Shown: in pieces, positions 15,946-22,195 of the stretch
Position numbering within the stretch: position 1 is the stretch's first letter
How the letters are laid out: each line of letters opens with the position of its first letter
NCBI GenBank assembly: GCA_001871475.1
Contig: MNVE01000002.1
Coordinates: 1-64,000, forward strand
Length of the DNA stretch: 64,000 nucleotides
Reading direction: 5' to 3'
Origin: Candidatus Micrarchaeota archaeon CG1_02_47_40
GTDB taxonomy: Archaea > Micrarchaeota > Micrarchaeia > Anstonellales > CG1-02-47-40
Notes under the pieces: model-generated
Seen by the model: only the letters and a program-made list of their open reading frames with translations
Database searches by the model: none
What the model was told of the DNA's origin: nothing
Made by a program: the position numbers and the translations under genes

Positions 15946-17751
15946 ATGCCTTCCCAAATATTCGGCCCTACCAGCCAGCCGAGCCCGCCGCAGTCCATTA
16001 CCGGGAATAACAGCCTGAACAATTCGGTTTGGCTTCTTTTCGGCAATTATGCGCCCTCATATCTTGACCCGAAAATTGAATTCACCATATACGAGTCACT
16101 ATACGGGCCGCAACTCGGAAGCCCTCTCCCCTCCTTTCGCATATCCCTGCTTGCCAGTTTTCTGGATCCCTCCACCAGACTGTATGTTGAGTCCTCAAAA
16201 CTCAATTCATCCGGAGGGAGCTACAGCCTGTTGTCTTGGTTTTCCGTATTTCCCTTTACCGATTTTCAGCCTTTCCTTGCGAAACTTGACTCCCTGAAGG
16301 GCTTTCTTGACGAGAATTCCTACAACGCGCTTAACCAATACAAAAAATACCTAAATAATGAGATAAGCCAGGAGGATTTTTTAGCATATGTTTCCAATGC
16401 CGTAAATACTTGCGGCGATTTCGAAATCTCGCTTAACATAAGCAACGTGAATGACTTTCTGGAGCTGAATAAAATACTCGCCAGCGGGGCATCCGAACAG
16501 GAAAGGGTGGGCCTGCTTGCACTGTGGCTGGGGAGGATGTATGACTATTACAATCATGACTTGAAAGGCTATGGCGCCGGGATTTCGTTCTCAAGCCATC
16601 CGGGCCAGGAGGTTATTGACGGCTTCCTCTCGCAATCGGGTCCAATCGGCATCTGCGGGGACATAAACGGAAGCGCAGCATACCTGATAGCGCAGTCGCT
16701 CGGGCTTGAGCAGGCGACTATAATGGCGGGAGTTGCCGACAAATCGCTCCAGAACAGCGCATTCGGGCACACAATTTCATTCATAAAGGGGAAGGAAGGC
16801 TTCTATGCAGTGGATGCCGGCAGCGCCTATTATCTTGACAAGGATCCGAATGCAGCGCTTGACAAAATCTTTTTACTGGAGCAGTATTCCTTTACCCCCT
16901 TTCCGGCATCACGCAGCGCAAAAACATTCTTCTTGGAATCGCCAACGCAGAAAATCCTGTTTGAAACCCTGAAGCTGAAGCCGGAAGAGCTCCTAAAGGA
17001 GCTGCCAGAAGGCATCAACTCAAGCTTTCATGCGGGAGAGCACGGGCAGTTCGGCTTTTCGCTTGGCTACAAGCTGAAAAAAGTGAATCTCGGGCTTTTC
17101 TATGCCGAATCCCCAACCTCCGCATCCAGCTTCACGGGCGCCTATGTTGACTGGAGGAATTTTGAGGGCAGGAAGGATTCCATCTTTCTTCCGAGAATTC
17201 AGATAAGCCTGATGGACGTCAATAGCTTAAGCAGCGACTTTCCCTTATACCTGGCTCAATTGATACCTTATTCGCTGACTCTGGGCTTGGACAAGAAGAC
17301 ACGGCTGGAATTCTTCAGAAAACACAAGCTTCGGCTGACCCCGCTGACAGCCGACCTGTCGTTGACATCGCAGCGCTTTGCAAGCACAATAGGCTACTTC
17401 AGGAATTTCTCGCCAGACTCAAAAGGCACGGGCTTCTATGTCCAGGCAAATGTAGGCTGGGTGGCCGCCCCTGCCGATTTTTACGACCTGAAGGACATCA
17501 GGCCCGTTCCTCAACTTAAAGCAGGCGTGAAGAATGAAAAAGGCTTGCTTGGGGCAAGCATTACCCCCGAAACATGGGGGGACAAGCTGGAGCTGGACGC
17601 CGTTTATAAGCTCATTGACGGCAACAGGCTTTGCCTGCTCGGAACCTTAAGCGTGGATGCCTTGGGGCCCGACGGCAAACTCATTCACGGCGGGATGGTG
17701 GGCTTCCAGATATTCCTAAAAAATGCGCCCTACTTCCCCCGTATACATTAG
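15946..17751 (+). CDS. Transglutaminase-like protein with strand-rich C-terminal half
   Basis: A 601-residue protein of no family I can name. The middle has a transglutaminase-type triad in the right order and spacing: C237 in IGICGDINGSAAYLI, H275 in FGHTISFI, and D290 in FYAVDAGSAYYL. The C-terminal 230 residues are a run of alternating polar/apolar strands (for example FSLGYKLKKVNLGLFYAE and GFYVQANVGWVAAP), ending in aromatics, reminiscent of a beta-barrel or strand-repeat domain. No signal peptide or membrane helix is seen. A TTATTTAATT box about 30 bases upstream suggests a leaderless start at 15946. It could be a protease or a peptide-crosslinking or amidase enzyme. Confidence 0.75.
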   Translation: MPSQIFGPTSQPSPPQSITGNNSLNNSVWLLFGNYAPSYLDPKIEFTIYESLYGPQLGSPLPSFRISLLASFLDPSTRLYVESSKLNSSGGSYSLLSWFSVFPFTDFQPFLAKLDSLKGFLDENSYNALNQYKKYLNNEISQEDFLAYVSNAVNTCGDFEISLNISNVNDFLELNKILASGASEQERVGLLALWLGRMYDYYNHDLKGYGAGISFSSHPGQEVIDGFLSQSGPIGICGDINGSAAYLIAQSLGLEQATIMAGVADKSLQNSAFGHTISFIKGKEGFYAVDAGSAYYLDKDPNAALDKIFLLEQYSFTPFPASRSAKTFFLESPTQKILFETLKLKPEELLKELPEGINSSFHAGEHGQFGFSLGYKLKKVNLGLFYAESPTSASSFTGAYVDWRNFEGRKDSIFLPRIQISLMDVNSLSSDFPLYLAQLIPYSLTLGLDKKTRLEFFRKHKLRLTPLTADLSLTSQRFASTIGYFRNFSPDSKGTGFYVQANVGWVAAPADFYDLKDIRPVPQLKAGVKNEKGLLGASITPETWGDKLELDAVYKLIDGNRLCLLGTLSVDALGPDGKLIHGGMVGFQIFLKNAPYFPRIH

Positions 17752-17778
17752 GCTTTCAATCAGGCATCCCAAAGCACA

Positions 17779-18825
17779 TCAACTGACGGTATAATTCTTC
17801 CCGTCGCTTTCTACCGTTATGCCCCCATCCCGGTCAGTTCTCTTAAGCGCTATTCCCAATACCCTCATCCTCTCAAGAATAGCGGAGTTGGGATTCCCCT
17901 GCGAATTCTGCCCAACGCTCAAGATTGCATCTTTCGGTTTTACGACCGCCAGAAATTCCGAAGAAGTCGCGCTTCCGGAGCCGTATTTTGCGACTTTGAG
18001 CACAGGGCAGGTTATATTTCCCTTCCCCATCATCATGCTTTCAATTCCGGTTTCGGCATTTGAGGTCAAAAGGGCGCAGAAATTCCCATAAGCGACTTTC
18101 GCGACAATGCTGTTTGTTTCAGGGCTTCCAACAGGCTTTTTTTCCTGCGGGTTCAGGAACCTAAAAAGCACCCCGCTGAAAACAGGCGCGTCCCCTGCCT
18201 GGGGATGCCTAATCGGAATTCCGCTTTGCGCGGCATTATAATCAACAGCTTCCGTGAAAGCATCGCTGTGTTCTGCCCCATCCGTCCATATCTCGCTTAC
18301 TGCAAAATTCCTAAGCACCTCCTCAATTCCCCCCCACCTCTTCTCATCATCGGCAGTTATCACAACAGCCTCAATCCTATTCACGCCCAACCCCATCAAT
18401 TGCTGTACTACTTTCCCTCCTCCCTCCTCATCTCCGCAGTCAAAGAGCATTTCAAACTCCCCCTTCTTCAAAAGAATGGATTCGCCATAGCCGACATCAA
18501 AAGCATATACATACAGCTTCTCATTCTCACGCTGGGAGAACACAAACGCATCTCCCAAATCCCTAAAGCCGCTGATGTTTCTTGCAGGGCTGCTCTCATT
18601 TGTCACATACTCGGGTTGTGTAGCATTGAGTGTGGGGACAACTCCAGGAGTTATTCCGCCTTTTGCAGGCTCATACTCCGAGCCGTAAACGATAAGCTGC
18701 CCGCTGGCATTTTCCTTTCCATTCCCCCCGCTAATTCCGGCAGGCGCCTGCTCTCCTCCGCCAGTGCTTCCGGCACATCCAAGAATAAGCTCAAAAACAA
18801 CAAGCAACGCAATCAGCCGTTTCAT
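17779..18825 (-). CDS. Lipoprotein with ComEC-like metallo-beta-lactamase fold, degenerate active site
   Basis: MKRLIALLVVFELILGC is a lipoprotein signal with lipobox LILGC (C17). A Gly/Ser-rich linker follows. The remainder matches the hydrolase domain of ComEC-type proteins: YAFDVGYGESILLKKG, LFDCGDEEGG, then IEAVVITADDEKRWGGIEEVL. The last segment stands where SHxHxDHxGG is normally found, so the metal-binding His residues are missing. The end keeps the ILSVGQNSQGNPN motif. It probably lies on the outer membrane face as a non-catalytic or altered enzyme. It converges on the gene at 15946-17751. Confidence 0.8.
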   Translation of the reverse strand: MKRLIALLVVFELILGCAGSTGGGEQAPAGISGGNGKENASGQLIVYGSEYEPAKGGITPGVVPTLNATQPEYVTNESSPARNISGFRDLGDAFVFSQRENEKLYVYAFDVGYGESILLKKGEFEMLFDCGDEEGGGKVVQQLMGLGVNRIEAVVITADDEKRWGGIEEVLRNFAVSEIWTDGAEHSDAFTEAVDYNAAQSGIPIRHPQAGDAPVFSGVLFRFLNPQEKKPVGSPETNSIVAKVAYGNFCALLTSNAETGIESMMMGKGNITCPVLKVAKYGSGSATSSEFLAVVKPKDAILSVGQNSQGNPNSAILERMRVLGIALKRTDRDGGITVESDGKNYTVS

Positions 18826-18837
18826 TTCATTCTCTCC

Positions 18838-19422
18838 TCACTTCGGGGCGCATTTCACCGCCCAGACTATTTCGCTTCTTGCGCGCTCAAGCTGCCCCCG
18901 CACAACATCCTGCTTTGCGCGGAAATTCGGCAAGAGGGAGTTTGAAAAGCGCAAAGCGGACATCTCCTCATTGAGCGCTTCCATTATCTCAAAATAATAT
19001 AATGCCTCCTTTACCTTTCCCTTTCTCAACTCCTCGAGCATCTGCCTTCTTAGCTCCCCTATGCAGTCGCATATTCCGGTTAAGTAATTTGGCTCTTCAA
19101 CTCCCAAATCCCCTGCCTTTGGGATGCTTTTTTTCTCCATTATCGCAAAAAGCACCTCTGCCTCAACCACTTCCTGCTCGCTCTGCCGGAGAAGATACGA
19201 AAGCTCTCCTGTCCCTTCCCTTGCCTTTTTCAGCCCGTCTTTCGCCATTTTCAAAAACTCGCCCGCTTTCCCCTTCTCCCCGTTGTGCATGCACTTTATG
19301 GAGTTTGCGCAGTTCCTTATTATCTCGCGGGATTTTACGAGCAGCCCGTCCTGTATCCTCTCAAGCGAGGACAGCCTTTTCACCATTCCCTCTATTCCTA
19401 TGTCAATTCTTTTTTTTGCCAT
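18838..19422 (-). CDS. Translin family protein
   Basis: An archaeal translin/TRAX relative. The C-terminal signature is clear: YLTGICDCIGELRRQML, EALYYFEIMEALNEEMSALRF and LLPNFRAKQDVVRGQLERARSE. At about 194 residues the length fits. Family members form octameric shells that bind and cut small RNA or single-stranded DNA. I start at ATG 19422, because a TATA box at 19446-19453 places transcription start there; ATG 19428 is two codons earlier. It diverges from UMP kinase across this shared promoter. Confidence 0.9.
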   Translation of the reverse strand: MAKKRIDIGIEGMVKRLSSLERIQDGLLVKSREIIRNCANSIKCMHNGEKGKAGEFLKMAKDGLKKAREGTGELSYLLRQSEQEVVEAEVLFAIMEKKSIPKAGDLGVEEPNYLTGICDCIGELRRQMLEELRKGKVKEALYYFEIMEALNEEMSALRFSNSLLPNFRAKQDVVRGQLERARSEIVWAVKCAPK

Positions 19423-19445
19423 GCACACATTAGGCAGGGGAGGGC

Positions 19446-19453
19446 TTATAAAT
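19446..19453. promoter_or_regulatory. Shared TATA box, translin / UMP kinase
   Basis: TTATAAAT can act in both directions: about 36 bases before ATG 19485 on the plus strand and about 27 bases before ATG 19422 on the minus strand. This predicts leaderless or nearly leaderless transcripts. Confidence 0.55.
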
Positions 19454-19484
19454 TATTTTGGCGCATCTACCCTTTGGTGCGGCA

Positions 19485-20159
19485 ATGATAATCATACTTT
19501 CAGTTGGCGGAAGCATGGTAAACCCGGGCAAGCCGGACCAGGCATATATCTCCTCCCTATCGCAGATTTTCAAAAATTCTCCGCATTCCTTCGGGATAGT
19601 TGTCGGGGGAGGGAAACTTGCAAGGGAATACGCGGAAGGGGAAAGAAAAAAAGGGAAAGGGGAATTCTGGGCGGATTTGGCTGCAATACGCGCAACGAAG
19701 GAGAATGCAGGACTTTTTTTATCCCATCTTCGCGGAATTTGCTGCCTGAATATCTGCGACGACTTCATTCAGGCGCACGATGCCCTGCAAAAACACAGAA
19801 TAGTGCTCATGGGAGGCACGATTCCCGGCATCACCACTGATGCGGATGCCGCTTTGCTTGCGGAATGCATCGGCGCAAAGAGGCTTGTGAATGTAAGCAA
19901 CGTGGACGGGATTTATGACAAAAATCCTGCTGCGCACAAGGATGCGAAAAAATTCGGCACGCTTTCATTTGAGAAGCTCGTTTCCCTTGCGCAGGTGCAG
20001 GATACGCGCCATGCAGGGGGGCATTTTATTTTTGACATGCTTGCCTGCAAGCTGATTGCGCGCAGTAAAATAGAATCCCATTTCGTTTCCGGGAAGAATC
20101 TTGAAGATGTGAAGAATGCGATTGAGGGAACAAGGCATAATGGAACGGTTGTGAGGTGA
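19485..20159 (+). CDS. pyrH: UMP kinase, archaeal
   Basis: Phosphorylates UMP to UDP with ATP. An amino-acid-kinase fold with IILSVGGSMV at the start, GIVVGGGKLAREYA, then IVLMGGTIPGITTDADAALLAE and VNVSNVDGIYDKNP in the ATP-binding half. The 224-residue length is typical of the archaeal form. I prefer ATG 19485 over a TTG at 19458, because the TATA box at 19446-19453 would leave no leader for the latter. A small basic gene follows seven bases downstream. Confidence 0.95.
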   Translation: MIIILSVGGSMVNPGKPDQAYISSLSQIFKNSPHSFGIVVGGGKLAREYAEGERKKGKGEFWADLAAIRATKENAGLFLSHLRGICCLNICDDFIQAHDALQKHRIVLMGGTIPGITTDADAALLAECIGAKRLVNVSNVDGIYDKNPAAHKDAKKFGTLSFEKLVSLAQVQDTRHAGGHFIFDMLACKLIARSKIESHFVSGKNLEDVKNAIEGTRHNGTVVR

Positions 20160-20166
20160 AATTAAC

Positions 20167-20352
20167 ATGGCAAAGGAAAAAAGAGAGAAAAAGAAGATGA
20201 AAAAAAAGCAGAAGATAAGCATCGGCGAGATATCATTCCCATCTGCAAAAGAACTCAAAGAAGAAGGAAAAAAACGCTCTAAACAGAAGAAAAGCCCTGA
20301 CGAGCGCATGCTGGACGAGCTCTTTTCCGAGCGGAAGAAGATAAGCTACTGA
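20167..20352 (+). CDS. Small Lys-rich protein
   Basis: A 61-residue, very basic protein (MAKEKREKKKMKKKQK start) with a short mixed-charge tail ending SERKKISY. No family is recognised. It lies seven bases after pyrH and is probably co-transcribed. Low complexity means homology would be hard to judge, but the tight spacing supports translation. Confidence 0.6.
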   Translation: MAKEKREKKKMKKKQKISIGEISFPSAKELKEEGKKRSKQKKSPDERMLDELFSERKKISY

Positions 20353-20355
20353 TTT

Positions 20356-20412
20356 TCAGCAGCTGCAGCAGCATCCGCCTTTCTTCTTCTTTTCAGCCTT
20401 TTTTTTGTCCAT
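20356..20412 (-). CDS. Tiny 18-residue Cys-rich protein
   Basis: Minus strand ATG 20412 to TGA 20356 encodes MDKKKAEKKKKGGCCCSC: a Lys-rich head and a Gly-Gly-Cys-Cys-Cys-Ser-Cys tail. A near-perfect Shine-Dalgarno (AAGGAGGTG) sits six bases before the ATG, among the strongest in the window. That is unlikely for random spacer. It converges on the small basic gene with a three-base gap. It could be a metal-binding or thiol peptide. Function is unknown. Confidence 0.55.
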   Translation of the reverse strand: MDKKKAEKKKKGGCCCSC

Positions 20413-20460
20413 TCTCTTCACCTCCTTACTCCATTCTTACTATCTTTTGCCCATCTTCCT

Positions 20461-20635
20461 AATCTATCTTTTAATTTCTCATCAATCTTTACTTCTCTTC
20501 CGCTTCCTTCCATCCGCTTAATCTATCTTTACTCTTCTCCTTCGTTTTCTTCTTCTATCTCATCCGCTTAATCTATTTTTACTTCTTTCCTTTGTTTCTT
20601 TCTTCTCATCCGCTTAATCTATTTTTACTTCTTTC
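20461..20635 (-). repeat. Tandem copies of the hsp20 3' end
   Basis: The hsp20 gene ends GAAGTAAAAATAGATTAA, followed by GCGGATGA. This unit recurs at about 20561-20590 nearly unchanged, again at 20513-20540, and as decayed copies at 20481-20501 and 20461-20480. Each keeps the TAA stop or a close variant. The array fills the spacer between hsp20 and the tiny Cys-rich gene. Confidence 0.8.
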
Positions 20636-21168
20636 CCTTCCGGCTTCTTTTCCTCTTTTGCCTTCTTCAGCCTGACTTCCAGCACCCCGTTCTTATAAGC
20701 CGCTTTCGCGCTTTCCGGAAGCACCCTTTTTGGCAATTCCACTTCGCGCGAGTATTTCCTTTTGGGGTTTTCCACCCTTATTGAAAGCTTTTGCGAAGCC
20801 GCATTCAGCTCTATCTCCTTTTTCTCAACGCCGGGAAGTTCGGCAATCACAACTATTTCATCCTTGTCATCAATAACATCCACAAGAGGGGCGCGCTCAT
20901 TCCCTTCAATCTGCGTCTGCTGCGCAGATGGGCGTATGTTTCCAAACTCATGTATGACCGGCTTTCCATCCTGTCCCATCCTCATTGAAAACCCATACAC
21001 TTTTGCCCCCGGCTGTTTGGACAGCTTCTCCAATCCCCTCTCGTCAAACTGCATTCTTGAAACATTTTCCATCATGGAGCGCATCTCCTCATTCATCCTC
21101 TCAAAAATACCCTCAAAATCCCCTTCAAACGGGTTGAAATTTCCCTTTCTTCTCAAAGGCAACGGCAT
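20614..21168 (-). CDS. hsp20: Small heat-shock protein Hsp20 (alpha-crystallin family)
   Basis: An ATP-independent holdase chaperone. The 184-residue protein has a Phe/Met-rich N-terminal arm (FNPFEGDFEGIFERMNEEM), then the alpha-crystallin domain from about 90: PLVDVIDDKDEIVVIAELPG, LSIRVENPKRKYSREVELP, and the signature YKNGVLEVRLKK. A Lys/Glu tail replaces the usual IXI motif. ATG 21168 follows GAGGTGAT at five bases. The 3' end is duplicated in tandem downstream. Confidence 0.93.
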   Translation of the reverse strand: MPLPLRRKGNFNPFEGDFEGIFERMNEEMRSMMENVSRMQFDERGLEKLSKQPGAKVYGFSMRMGQDGKPVIHEFGNIRPSAQQTQIEGNERAPLVDVIDDKDEIVVIAELPGVEKKEIELNAASQKLSIRVENPKRKYSREVELPKRVLPESAKAAYKNGVLEVRLKKAKEEKKPEGKEVKID

Positions 21169-21200
21169 ATCAATCACCTCTTCAGAAACATCACGCAGAA

Positions 21201-21293
21201 CAGATATTTAATATTTTACTTAATGGCACTCCAAATATTCAATATTTACTTAATGGCACACCAGATATTTATTATTTACTTCATGGCGCGCAC
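21201..21293 (-). repeat. Three tandem copies of the dph2 3' end
   Basis: The dph2 coding end GCCATGAAGTAAATAATAAA is followed by two further copies of about 30 bases, each with GCCATTAAGTAA and an AT-rich TATTxAATATxTG tail. The Met-Lys-stop codons become Ile/Leu-Lys-stop-like in the copies. The array separates dph2 from hsp20. Confidence 0.8.
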
Positions 21294-22190
21294 GATTTTC
21301 AAAAGTTCTCCAATTTCCCTTAAATTCACAATCGGCTTTCCGTATAACTCAACATCATCCGCAATTCTCGGGCAGGCAGTGTTTATGTACGCGCCAAAAA
21401 TATTGAAATTGGAAAGTGCTGAAGGGCTTATCTCATTTGAAACAAGTACAAGCACCTTCTTCCCCTCCTTTTCCAGCCTCCTTTTTGCTTCCAGCGCGCC
21501 TTTCAGATTAAACTGCCCAATCTTCGTACTTACAAATATGCCAAATGTTTTTGCATTTGCAGCAGAAATAAGCGCGCCTTTCTTTTTCCTTGCGAATTTT
21601 TCAATCTCTTCATTCAGCCTTCTTACTTCGCCTGAATACGGATTCGCTCCAAAAATCGGCAAATCAGCCCTAATCGCGCTTGGGTGAAACAATCCGCTTC
21701 CAATATACAATACACAATCCGCTTTTTTTGCCCCTTTCTCTGCGGAAAGCGCATCACACCCCAATATCTGCCCCATATACTTCGTGTGCGCCCCTCCCCG
21801 TTTCACAAACACGCGATGCCCTGCCCTCTCAAGCGCTTCCTTTACCCTTCCGATTTCATGCGCATGCTGAACAGTTGAAACAATTGCAACCTTCCCATAC
21901 TTCACAAGTGCCTTTTCTATCCTCTCAATCAGCTCCTTTCCGACATCCACCCTAACCTCCCTATACTCAACCTCAATTCCCTCTACTTTTCTTTTCCCCA
22001 AAAAATCTGCATGTCCAAAATGAATTATTTTTTTCGCGCCTGTTTTTTTTGCCTCCTCCACGCACAAGTCGCACGCCCCAAAGCAGGCAGAAGAGGAAAC
22101 GAACACTTCATGCCCTTCCCTTTGCAGCTTCTCTGCTTCGCTGGCGGCATCCTTTTTCAGCCCTTCGGGAAACTGGAGGAGGATTCTCAT
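21276..22190 (-). CDS. dph2: Diphthamide synthase subunit Dph2
   Basis: Performs the first step of diphthamide formation, transferring a 3-amino-3-carboxypropyl group from S-adenosylmethionine to a His of EF-2 with a 4Fe-4S cluster. The three expected cysteines are visible in SSSACFGACDLC, in QILGCDALSA and in INTACPRIADD. About 304 residues fits the archaeal homodimeric enzyme. It starts five bases after the ppsA stop region and is probably co-transcribed. Its substrate EF-2 is encoded at 57007-59196. Confidence 0.95.
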   Translation of the reverse strand: MRILLQFPEGLKKDAASEAEKLQREGHEVFVSSSACFGACDLCVEEAKKTGAKKIIHFGHADFLGKRKVEGIEVEYREVRVDVGKELIERIEKALVKYGKVAIVSTVQHAHEIGRVKEALERAGHRVFVKRGGAHTKYMGQILGCDALSAEKGAKKADCVLYIGSGLFHPSAIRADLPIFGANPYSGEVRRLNEEIEKFARKKKGALISAANAKTFGIFVSTKIGQFNLKGALEAKRRLEKEGKKVLVLVSNEISPSALSNFNIFGAYINTACPRIADDVELYGKPIVNLREIGELLKIVRAMK

Positions 22191-22195
22191 TTCAA

